Positions 1-5,175 of a DNA stretch of 5,175 bases are shown piece by piece. The translations under genes and the position numbers were made by a program. Position 1 is the stretch's first letter. Every line of letters starts with the position of its first letter. The stretch is from Caryophanales bacterium UBA6768 (GTDB lineage Bacteria; Bacillota; Bacilli; Bacillales_D; Amphibacillaceae). The notes under the pieces are model-generated. The model had not been told where the DNA came from and ran no database searches. It saw only the letters and a list, made by a program, of their open reading frames with translations. The stretch lies in assembly GCA_002453315.1 (NCBI GenBank), contig DKGO01000169.1, forward strand, positions 1 to 5,175. The letters run 5' to 3'.

Positions 1-1120
1 TAACAGACTTAAACAAATCTTAGATGGGGATCTTTATGAGGAATGGTTTAATACATTTGCGCCAAAGGGACGCGCACCGCGTATCGGTGAGGTGTGGGCA
101 TCACCAGGGCATGCCGAAACATTGCAATCCATTGCAGAAACGAATGCGGAATCATTTTATCGTGGAGAAATTGCTGAAAAGATTGCAAAGTTCTCAGCGG
201 AGACAAATGGTTATATTACTGCGGACGATCTAGCAGACTACCAACCAGAGTGGGTCGATCCGATCAGTGTGAATTATCGGGGGTATGATGTTTGGGAGAT
301 CCCTCCTAACGGTCAAGGACTAATTGCGCTACAAGCTCTTAATATTGCTGAAGGTTTTGATTTTGGTCGAAAAGATACAGTTGAATCCTATCACCACCAA
401 ATTGAAGCTTTGAAATTAGCATTTACTGACGGCCAAGAATACATTGCAGATCCTCGCCATATGACGGCTTCTATAGAGGGCTTACTTTCAAAAGAATATG
501 CTGCAGAAAGACGCAGCTTAATTGGTGATGAGGCAATCATGCCGACACCGGGAAAACCACCTCAAGGTGGAACGGTTTATTTAGCAACGGCTGATGACGA
601 AGGGAATATGGTTTCCTTTATTCAAAGTAACTACATCGAATTTGGCTCAGGAATCGTTGTGCCTGGGACAGGAATTAGCCTTCAAAACCGTGGACACAGC
701 TTCTCTTTCGATCCAGATTCAGATAATGCTCTTGAAGGTAGGAAGAAACCATATCACACAATTATTCCTGGCTTCTTAACGAAAGATAATGATGCAGTTG
801 GACCATTCGGTGTGATGGGTGCTTTCATGCAACCACAAGGTCATTTACAGGTTATTATGAACACAATCGATTTCGGCCTAAATCCACAATCGGCTCTCGA
901 TGCCCCTAGATGGAGATGGTTGGAAGGGAAAACAGTAGAACTTGAACACTCTGTACCAAACCATATTGCGGTTGCTTTAGCCGACCGTGGGCACGATGTG
1001 CGGATTGCTGTCGAGCCGTATATCTTTGGACGTGGCCAAATCATTTGGCGTGATCCAGAAACGGGTGTCCTCGTCGGGGGGACTGAGCATCGAACCGATG
1101 GGATCGTTGCAGCTTGGTAA
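1..1120 (+). CDS. Gamma-glutamyltransferase-family Ntn-hydrolase, YwrD-like (5' partial)
   Basis: The open frame runs in from the left edge (first whole codon at 2) and stops at TAA 1118-1120, leaving 372 codons. Relatives of the YwrD type are about 525-540 residues, so roughly 160 N-terminal residues are missing; the GTG at 92 is internal, because homologous sequence continues upstream of it. Members are made as one chain that cuts itself before a threonine, which becomes the N-terminal nucleophile of the small subunit. That Thr is codon 572-574 in GGTVYLATAD, followed by EGNMVSF, FGSGIVVPGTG, LQNRGHSFSFD, KKPYHTIIPGF and MGAFMQPQGH, in the usual order, with about 182 residues after the cut as expected for a small subunit. 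Compared with E. coli GGT from memory, the catalytic Thr is kept but the residues that hold the gamma-glutamyl group are not, so glutathione as substrate is uncertain. No signal peptide can be judged. It converges on cheV and ends at a shared terminator. Confidence 0.92.
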   Translation, partial: NRLKQILDGDLYEEWFNTFAPKGRAPRIGEVWASPGHAETLQSIAETNAESFYRGEIAEKIAKFSAETNGYITADDLADYQPEWVDPISVNYRGYDVWEIPPNGQGLIALQALNIAEGFDFGRKDTVESYHHQIEALKLAFTDGQEYIADPRHMTASIEGLLSKEYAAERRSLIGDEAIMPTPGKPPQGGTVYLATADDEGNMVSFIQSNYIEFGSGIVVPGTGISLQNRGHSFSFDPDSDNALEGRKKPYHTIIPGFLTKDNDAVGPFGVMGAFMQPQGHLQVIMNTIDFGLNPQSALDAPRWRWLEGKTVELEHSVPNHIAVALADRGHDVRIAVEPYIFGRGQIIWRDPETGVLVGGTEHRTDGIVAAW

Positions 1121-1134
1121 GTGAATGAGATATT

Positions 1135-1172
1135 AAAAATTCCCCTGCCTTCAAAAGGTCGGGGAATTTTTT
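1135..1172. terminator. Bidirectional Rho-independent terminator between the GGT-family gene and cheV
   Basis: The arms AAAAATTCCCC (1135-1145) and GGGGAATTTTT (1161-1171) are perfectly complementary. The inner part adds a G-T and two C-G pairs around a loop at 1150-1156. A T-run (1167-1172) follows the stem on the plus strand, and the A-run at 1135-1139 gives a U-tract on the minus strand. It starts 14 bases after the GGT-family stop and lies immediately past the cheV stop, so one hairpin can end both convergent transcripts. Confidence 0.88.
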
Positions 1173-1173
1173 C

Positions 1174-2076
1174 CTACAAGATGTGCTCGTCAATGATTTT
1201 TACGAGCCTTTTAATTTCAGGTTTACTCACTTGTGCATTTGCACCAACTCGTTCACCTTTATGACGTAAATCATTCGTAATGAGTGATGAGAAAATAATG
1301 ACAGGTAATTGCTTTAACTTTTCATTTTCTTTAATGCGTTTCGTTAAATGATGTCCGTCCATTTTTGGCATTTCGATATCCGTAATGACAAGTTGTACGT
1401 GCTCCGTAACATCACCCTTTTCTGAGAATGCGATGAGCTTGTCTAACGCCTCAGCCCCATCATGGCAAATTTCGAGGTTCGCATAACCGACCTTTTCTAA
1501 TGTTTCTTGTAGGAGTTGACGCAAGAGGGAAGAGTCTTCAGCGATAAGAATCATCTTCGTCGAGCGCTCCCGTGCGCCAAGTGATTCGAGTCGTTCTTGT
1601 GTTATCCCTGTGTTCGGATTAATGTCAAAAATAATTTTTTCAAAATCAGGCAATAAAATCATCTCTTCATTAAAGTGAATAATGCCAGTAATTAGATTTT
1701 CGAGGTCTTTTGCGACATCATTCGGTTGCTCGATTTGTTCCCATGAGATTCGATGGATTTGTGCGATGTTTTCGACGTGAAAAGCAACTTTTAATTGGTT
1801 GAACTCAGCAATAATGTATTTTTCCTTTGTTTTGTCATATTCTTCATGCAGATTGAGAACCCTTGCTAAATGAACAACAGGTAATACTTCCCCTCGAAGT
1901 GAGATGACGCCTTCGACGTGAGGGTGGGAAAATGGAACTTTTGTTGCTGGCATGACTGGAATAATTTCACGCACTTTAATGACATTAACTCCAAATCGGT
2001 TATCACCTATCGTAAATTCAACAATTTCTAGCTCGTTCGTCCCGCTTTCAAGCAAAATACCTTCCTTTGTGAGCAT
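1174..2076 (-). CDS. cheV: Chemotaxis coupling/adaptation protein CheV (CheW-receiver fusion)
   Basis: This is a 300-residue cytoplasmic protein, close to B. subtilis CheV (about 303). Residues 13-157 form a CheW-like domain (EIVEFTIGDNRFGVNV, VIKVREIIPV, GVISLRGEVLPVVHL) that links chemoreceptors to the kinase CheA. Residues 174-300 form a receiver domain: acidic pair E180-D181, phospho-acceptor D233 in VITDIEMPKMDG, S263-S264 at the conserved Ser/Thr position and K285 in VSKPE. In Bacillus, CheA phosphorylates CheV and this tunes receptor-kinase coupling during adaptation. All residues needed for phosphorylation are present. The ATG at 2076 has AGGGGG seven bases upstream. The stop is TAG. 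A sigma-D-type promoter lies about 120 bases upstream, which fits the known sigma-D control of cheV in B. subtilis. No other motility gene is in view, so this is a stand-alone cheV. Confidence 0.97.
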   Translation of the reverse strand: MLTKEGILLESGTNELEIVEFTIGDNRFGVNVIKVREIIPVMPATKVPFSHPHVEGVISLRGEVLPVVHLARVLNLHEEYDKTKEKYIIAEFNQLKVAFHVENIAQIHRISWEQIEQPNDVAKDLENLITGIIHFNEEMILLPDFEKIIFDINPNTGITQERLESLGARERSTKMILIAEDSSLLRQLLQETLEKVGYANLEICHDGAEALDKLIAFSEKGDVTEHVQLVITDIEMPKMDGHHLTKRIKENEKLKQLPVIIFSSLITNDLRHKGERVGANAQVSKPEIKRLVKIIDEHIL

Positions 2077-2083
2077 TGTTTTT

Positions 2084-2089
2084 CCCCCT
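2084..2089 (-). promoter_or_regulatory. Ribosome binding site of cheV
   Basis: Read on the minus strand this is AGGGGG, seven bases before the ATG at 2074-2076. It is a strong Shine-Dalgarno match and supports that start. Confidence 0.85.
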
Positions 2090-2195
2090 GGAATTGGATA
2101 TTGTATTTTAAGAGAGATTGTTCAAGAAGTCCAAAACGCTGGATGTGAATCAGTTGTTATCTTTGAACATACATATATAAAGCACTCTACTCTCT

Positions 2196-2222
2196 TTATC
2201 GGCATAATCCATCGATCTGTTA
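2196..2222 (-). promoter_or_regulatory. Sigma-D (SigD/FliA) type promoter for cheV
   Basis: On the minus strand the sequence reads TAAC (2222-2219), 15 bases, then GCCGATAA (2203-2196). The sigma-D consensus is TAAA, 14-16 bases, GCCGATAT, so this matches 3 of 4 and 7 of 8 positions at the ideal spacing. Transcription would begin near 2189 and give a leader of about 113 bases before cheV. The gene downstream is the one expected to be under sigma-D, which makes a chance match unlikely. The whole gap 2077-2236 holds no other clear element, and I see no terminator after the HmoB-like gene, so some readthrough into cheV is possible. Confidence 0.8.
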
Positions 2223-2236
2223 TAAGTTTAAGGAAA

Positions 2237-2752
2237 TCATGAATCTTCTAATTCTTCCCTATAGACTGAATACGTCTTTTCATATGCTTTTCCTGTGAAT
2301 AGCTGTTGAGGATGTAACGTTGATTTTGTAATTTGTTTTCCTTTATATTCTGAGGAATCTTGAAACCTTCTGAAATCACCTGATGAATCCCACATGCTTA
2401 AAATAAGAAAGGAGTCGCCTTTTTTTGCTGGTGTTAACACTCTGACTGCTAGACAACCTGCTTGTCGTTTAATTATAGTCGCTCGTTTTTGCGCTTCAAA
2501 TTGAAAGACCTCGGCTTCATCCTGGGGCACAGGAATGTTATTGATGACAGCAAACGTTGCATTTTCATAACTTCCATTAGAAAAATAAATTCCATATTGT
2601 TTCCCACTGTGAAACAAGCTTTTTCCACTTTTTTCAAGAATGAGAATTGAGGAATCGTCGCCATCCATTAAATAGATTTGTTGTTTGTTTTTATGTTTTT
2701 CATAGATTGTTTTTAAAAAATGATGTGTTCCATACGTTAAGTAGAAATTCAT
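2237..2752 (-). CDS. HmoB/TRAP-like ABM-fold protein, catalytic residues not conserved
   Basis: With the ATG at 2752 this is a 171-residue protein, close to B. subtilis HmoB (YhgC, 166) and staphylococcal TRAP (167). The start MNFYLTYGTHHFLKTI matches the family N-terminus, and GGAGG sits eight bases upstream; the in-frame ATG at 2827 would add 25 unrelated residues and is rejected. The rest follows the family: a variable N-terminal half, then FAVINNIPV, GCLAVRVLTPAK and FLILSMWDSSGDFRRF, an antibiotic-biosynthesis-monooxygenase (ABM) type fold. HmoB degrades heme using Asn70, Trp128 and His138. Aligned from memory, this protein has N71 but F130 and Q140 in the other two places, so it resembles TRAP more than an active HmoB at those sites. 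Heme binding or oxygenase activity should not be assumed. No signal peptide or membrane segment is seen, so it is probably cytoplasmic. It lies upstream of and in line with cheV, and divergent from the LtaS-like gene. Confidence 0.87.
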   Translation of the reverse strand: MNFYLTYGTHHFLKTIYEKHKNKQQIYLMDGDDSSILILEKSGKSLFHSGKQYGIYFSNGSYENATFAVINNIPVPQDEAEVFQFEAQKRATIIKRQAGCLAVRVLTPAKKGDSFLILSMWDSSGDFRRFQDSSEYKGKQITKSTLHPQQLFTGKAYEKTYSVYREELEDS

Positions 2753-2760
2753 GTTCGCAA

Positions 2761-2765
2761 CCTCC
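2761..2765 (-). promoter_or_regulatory. Ribosome binding site that decides the start of the HmoB-like gene
   Basis: GGAGG on the minus strand, eight bases before the ATG at 2750-2752. It fixes the start at MNFYLTYG and rules out the longer reading from 2827. Confidence 0.88.
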
Positions 2766-2780
2766 ATTAAAGTTATTCTC

Positions 2781-2809
2781 TTTACTATCTTACCCTTGCA
2801 TGAAATAAT
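2781..2809 (+). promoter_or_regulatory. Candidate sigma-A promoter for the LtaS-like gene
   Basis: TTTACT (2781-2786), 17 bases, then AATAAT (2804-2809), which is one mismatch from TATAAT. TGA directly before the -10 box makes an extended -10 element, which can offset the weaker -35. The start would fall near 2816, giving a leader of about 56 bases. It overlaps the candidate promoter on the other strand. Confidence 0.42.
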
Positions 2810-2816
2810 GATAAAC
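2790..2816 (-). promoter_or_regulatory. Candidate sigma-B-like promoter for the HmoB-like gene
   Basis: On the minus strand the sequence reads GTTTAT (2816-2811), 15 bases, then GGGTAA (2795-2790). The general-stress sigma-B consensus is about GTTTAA, 12-15 bases, GGGTAT. Transcription would start near 2780, about 28 bases before the ATG, leaving just enough room for the GGAGG site. A weak sigma-A reading of the same stretch also exists (TTATCA, 16 bases, TAAGAT), so the sigma factor is not settled. Confidence 0.4.
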
Positions 2817-2854
2817 AAAAGGTGCATAGATGACTTTGTTTTGCTACGAATATT

Positions 2855-2862
2855 GGGGGAGG
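2855..2862 (+). promoter_or_regulatory. Ribosome binding site that decides the GTG start of the LtaS-like gene
   Basis: GGGGGAGG lies nine bases before GTG 2872-2874. It is much stronger than the AAGGTG before the in-frame ATG at 2830, so the GTG is preferred. Confidence 0.82.
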
Positions 2863-2871
2863 ATTCTTTAC

Positions 2872-4713
2872 GTGAAAAGCCCTTTTTTAAAAAAACATCG
2901 CCTTTTTATTTTTGCAGTTTGTTTATTTTGGTTGAAGGTTTATGCGGTTCAACGATTCTTTTTTAACGTGCCGACAGAAAACTTTTTGCAAGAAATACTA
3001 TTAATCATTAATCCAATTAGTTCGGTTTTAGCGGTATTTGCAATTAGTTTGTTTTTTTCCGAAAAACGTCGAAATAACATTCTTCTTATGATTAGTGCTT
3101 TTGGGTCTGCTGTATTATATGCAAACCTTATTTATAATCGTTTCTTTAATGACTTTATTACAATCCCGACGTTATTTCAGACGAATAATATGGGCGACTT
3201 AGGTGACAGCATTTTCACTCTTATTCAGCCAACCGATCTTCTATTGTTTCTCGATGTCTTTATTTTACTTATTCTCGTTCGAAAAGCGAACGTTCCAGCT
3301 GTGGCAATGACGAGAAGCCAGATTGCACGGGTGTATGCAAGTGCGCTCGCTTTATTTGCAATTAATTTTACGTTGTCTGAAGTAGAACATCCCCAACTTT
3401 TGACGAAATCGTTTGATCGCTCCATGGTCATTCAAAATATTGGTATCTTTAATTATCATTTTTATGATCTAATTTTGCAAACAAGGGTTAATGCAGAAAA
3501 AACATTTGCGAAAAGTGATGGCTATCTTGAGGTCGAATCGTTTGTGAAAAATCAACGCTCAGAACCAAATCCGACCTATACTGGAATCGCAAAGAACAAA
3601 AATGTATTTGTCATTTCGTTAGAATCCATGCAAAGTTTTGTCCTGAATAATGAAGTCACAGGACACGAAATCACACCGTTTTTAAATGATTTAATTCAAG
3701 AGAGCTATTACTTTCCTAATTTTTTCCATCAAACGGGGCAAGGAAAAACATCAGATGCCGAGTTTTTAGTCGCGAATTCTCTGTATCCATTGCCAAGAGG
3801 AGCCGTATTTTTTACAAATCCAGAAAATGAATATAATGGAATGCCTGAAATTATGAATGAAGCTGGTTATTACACGACGGTATTTCATCCAAATCATAAG
3901 AACTTCTGGAACCGATCCGAGATGTACAAATCATTAGGATATGATCGATTTTTTTCTGCAGACGACTTTGAAATATCAGATGAGCATTCAGTTGGTTGGG
4001 GATTAAAGGATATTGAAATGTTTACACAATCGATCCCGAAGTTAAATCAATTACCACAACCTTTTTATGCTAAATTTATTACACTAACGAATCATTTTCC
4101 TTATGCATTAGATGAAGAAGATACACTTATTCCGAAAGGCCAAACGAGTAGTGAGACGTTAAATCGTTATTTTACTACGGTTCGTTATACAGATGAGGCT
4201 ATTAAACTATTTTTTGATAAGCTTAAGGAAGTGGGCTTATACGAAAATTCTATTTTTATATTGTATGGGGACCATTACGGAATCTCTGAATATCATAACG
4301 AAGCATTAAGCGAATATTTTGGTAAAGAAATGACATTGCATGATTCTGTACAGTTACAACGGGTTCCAATGATTATTCATGTCCCAGGACTAGCAGGTAA
4401 AGTGATCGACTCAATCGGTGGTCAAATCGATTTAAAACCAACGATTTTAAATTTACTTGATATTTCGAAACCGAGAGATATTATGTTTGGAAGTGATTTG
4501 TTTTCAATAAGTCGACCTAAATTTGTTGCACTGCGGGACGGGAGCTTTATTACAGAGGATTATGTGTATACGAAGCAAAAGTGTTTTAACCGTCCAAACG
4601 GTACCGAACTAGATTTAGAGAATTGTGAACCCTTTATTGACAAGGTACAAGAGCATCTCGATTATTCTGATCGAATTATCTATGGTGATCTATTACGTTT
4701 CAATGAAAATTAA
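2872..4713 (+). CDS. LTA synthase-family phosphoglycerol transferase (LtaS/YflE/YfnI/YqgS/YvgJ type)
   Basis: From the GTG start this is 613 residues; family members are about 617-653. LtaS enzymes move glycerol phosphate from phosphatidylglycerol to a growing lipoteichoic acid chain outside the cell, using Mn2+. Five hydrophobic segments lie near residues 11-31, 38-62, 69-92, 122-136 and 154-168. A linker and a sulfatase-fold extracellular domain follow. Expected active-site residues are present: E251 (SLESMQSF), nucleophile T293 (GQGKTSDAEF), H339, W346 and R348 (HPNHKNFWNR), H408 (TLTNHFPY), D467 and H468 (LYGDHYGIS); the spacing agrees with S. aureus LtaS. A likely processing site T-F-A follows residue 213, where S. 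aureus LtaS is cut near 217. Cys571 and Cys585 near the C-terminus could form a disulfide. The ATG at 2830 would add 14 residues and has a weaker ribosome site. Whether it is the main synthase, a primase (YvgJ-like, similar length) or a stress paralogue cannot be told here. It is followed by a strong terminator. Confidence 0.95.
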   Translation: MKSPFLKKHRLFIFAVCLFWLKVYAVQRFFFNVPTENFLQEILLIINPISSVLAVFAISLFFSEKRRNNILLMISAFGSAVLYANLIYNRFFNDFITIPTLFQTNNMGDLGDSIFTLIQPTDLLLFLDVFILLILVRKANVPAVAMTRSQIARVYASALALFAINFTLSEVEHPQLLTKSFDRSMVIQNIGIFNYHFYDLILQTRVNAEKTFAKSDGYLEVESFVKNQRSEPNPTYTGIAKNKNVFVISLESMQSFVLNNEVTGHEITPFLNDLIQESYYFPNFFHQTGQGKTSDAEFLVANSLYPLPRGAVFFTNPENEYNGMPEIMNEAGYYTTVFHPNHKNFWNRSEMYKSLGYDRFFSADDFEISDEHSVGWGLKDIEMFTQSIPKLNQLPQPFYAKFITLTNHFPYALDEEDTLIPKGQTSSETLNRYFTTVRYTDEAIKLFFDKLKEVGLYENSIFILYGDHYGISEYHNEALSEYFGKEMTLHDSVQLQRVPMIIHVPGLAGKVIDSIGGQIDLKPTILNLLDISKPRDIMFGSDLFSISRPKFVALRDGSFITEDYVYTKQKCFNRPNGTELDLENCEPFIDKVQEHLDYSDRIIYGDLLRFNEN

Positions 4714-4715
4714 TT

Positions 4716-4754
4716 AAAAACACATTGCGACTGACTATCGGCAATGTGTTTTTT
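4716..4754. terminator. Bidirectional Rho-independent terminator between the LtaS-like gene and the repeat protein
   Basis: The arms AAAAACACATTGC (4716-4728) and GCAATGTGTTTTT (4741-4753) are fully complementary around a 12-base loop, and the T-run extends to 4754. It starts two bases after the LtaS-like stop. The A-run at 4716-4720 supplies a U-tract in the other direction, so it can also end the convergent repeat-protein transcript, whose stop is at 4788. Confidence 0.88.
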
Positions 4755-4758
4755 AGAT

Positions 4759-4782
4759 CCGAATATCTAACTACTTATTCGG
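4759..4782. repeat. Short perfect inverted repeat downstream of the repeat-protein gene
   Basis: CCGAATA (4759-4765) and TATTCGG (4776-4782) pair perfectly over seven bases around a 10-base loop. Neither strand has a good T-run right after it, so it is not a convincing terminator by itself. It may help stabilise the 3' end of the minus-strand transcript. Confidence 0.5.
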
Positions 4783-4787
4783 CTATT

Positions 4788-5175
4788 TTACTTATTATCG
4801 TTAGGGTTAATCCAGCTTCCTGGTTTTCCTTTTAGCTTCGTCACATTGATCATGCCGTTCGATTTATTAAAGATGGCATAGTGTCCGGGTTGTACTGTCG
4901 CCTTTTTGTTTTTTCGTTGTTTGGCATCTGCTGCAGTTACATAACCATTAACTGTTTTGTTTACAGCATATGTTTCATTCGATGAAGGTGTAGGGTTATC
5001 GTTAGGGTTAATCCAGCTTCCTGGTTTCCCTTTTAGCTTCGTCACATTGATCATGCCGTTCGCTTTATTAAAGATGGCATAGTGTCCGGGTTGTACTGTC
5101 GCCTTTTTGTTTTTTCGTTGTTTGGCATCTGCGGCAGTTACATAACCATTAATTGTTTTGTTTACAGCATATGTT
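4788..5175 (-). CDS. C-terminal end of a tandem-repeat protein, probably surface or secreted (5' partial)
   Basis: The minus-strand frame stays open from the right edge to TAA 4788-4790, giving 128 whole codons with no in-window start that must be used; the ATG at 5054 is an internal Met within a repeat. The visible protein is two copies of a 67-residue unit, running TYAVNKTxNGYVTAADAK, then a lysine-rich QRKNKK, PGHYAIFNKxNG, MINVTKLKGKPGSWINPNDN and a short linker PTPSSNE. The last copy ends at NPNDN plus one Lys before the stop. The two copies differ at two residues only (Ile/Val and Ala/Ser). Each unit has nine Lys and one Arg against two or three acidic residues, no Cys and no hydrophobic segment. 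I do not recognise the family with certainty. The size, the aromatic/Gly pattern and the Pro-Thr-Ser linker resemble C-terminal wall-binding repeats of Bacillus peptidoglycan hydrolases, which is an inference. The N-terminal part that would show its activity is outside the window. Confidence 0.82.
   Translation of the reverse strand, partial: TYAVNKTINGYVTAADAKQRKNKKATVQPGHYAIFNKANGMINVTKLKGKPGSWINPNDNPTPSSNETYAVNKTVNGYVTAADAKQRKNKKATVQPGHYAIFNKSNGMINVTKLKGKPGSWINPNDNK
4795..5175. repeat. Tandem direct repeat, 201-base period, about 98% identical
   Basis: Positions 4795-4974 and 4996-5175 align without gaps at an offset of 201 bases (67 codons). I count four differences in the 180 comparable bases: 4827 T vs 5028 C (silent), one that gives Ser/Ala, one silent Ala codon, and one that gives Val/Ile. 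The second copy is cut off by the window edge, so more copies may follow. The 21-base linker is seen only once. Confidence 0.95.

Noticed and set aside
92..94. GTG as the true start of the GGT-family gene
   Set aside because: The same frame is open to the window edge and codes for plausible family sequence (WFNTFAPKGRAPRIGEVW) before it. No ribosome site precedes this GTG.
2110..2196. Nested inverted repeats in the cheV leader (AAGAGAG/CTCTCTT and GTTCAA/TTGAAC) as a riboswitch or attenuator
   Set aside because: The arms are 6-7 bases and far apart, with a weak interior; the outer arm is at or beyond the predicted transcript start. I see no known riboswitch pattern or terminator.
2462..2664. 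Small open frames on both strands inside the HmoB-like gene, and similar ones inside the GGT-family, cheV and LtaS-like genes
   Set aside because: They overlap well-supported genes in other frames, lack good ribosome sites and show no recognisable protein features.
2753..2827. 25-residue N-terminal extension of the HmoB-like protein from the ATG at 2827
   Set aside because: The family N-terminus and a strong GGAGG site both point to 2752, and the extension would cover the candidate promoter.
2830..2871. 14-residue N-terminal extension of the LtaS-like protein from the ATG at 2830
   Set aside because: The GTG at 2872 has a much stronger, well spaced ribosome site and matches where the family usually begins, with a short basic stretch before the first membrane segment.
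4735..4742. Second sigma-D -10-like box on the minus strand (GCCGATAG)
   Set aside because: It lies in the loop and stem of the terminator, has no TAAA-like box 14-16 bases upstream, and faces the 3' end of a gene.
4795..5175. The direct repeats as a CRISPR array or mobile element
   Set aside because: The repeats are 201 bases, contiguous, in frame and protein-coding. There are no spacers, terminal inverted repeats or transposase.

Overview
The window looks like ordinary chromosomal DNA from a low-GC Firmicute, most likely a member of the Bacillaceae. It has strong GGAGG-type ribosome binding sites, a CheV coupling protein (typical of Bacillus chemotaxis), a sigma-D-type promoter, a lipoteichoic acid synthase-like enzyme and an HmoB/TRAP-type protein. 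I see no insertion sequence, phage gene, tRNA, rRNA or CRISPR array.

Layout, left to right. (1) Positions 1-1120, plus strand: the C-terminal two thirds of a gamma-glutamyltransferase-family Ntn-hydrolase of the YwrD-like type; its 5' end lies outside the window. (2) Positions 1135-1172: a hairpin terminator shared with the convergent cheV. (3) Positions 1174-2076, minus strand: cheV (CheW domain plus receiver domain), preceded by a 160-base gap holding a good sigma-D promoter. (4) Positions 2237-2752, minus strand: an HmoB/TRAP-like ABM-fold protein that keeps only one of the three residues expected of a heme-degrading HmoB. (5) Positions 2753-2871: a divergent control region with overlapping candidate promoters, one of them sigma-B-like. 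(6) Positions 2872-4713, plus strand: a complete LtaS-type phosphoglycerol transferase with five membrane segments and a sulfatase-fold extracellular domain with all expected catalytic residues. (7) Positions 4716-4754: a second bidirectional terminator. (8) Positions 4788-5175, minus strand: the C-terminal end of a protein made of nearly identical, lysine-rich 67-residue repeats; the rest lies outside the window.

How the genes relate: this is a patchwork of separately transcribed units, not one operon. cheV and the HmoB-like gene point the same way, but cheV has its own sigma-D promoter. The LtaS-like enzyme acts at the cell envelope. The repeat protein could also be an envelope protein, but that is inferred only from its basic repeats. 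No clearly new multi-gene system is visible. The points most worth a second look are the altered active site of the HmoB-like protein, the altered substrate pocket of the GGT-family enzyme and the 98% identical 201-base coding repeats.
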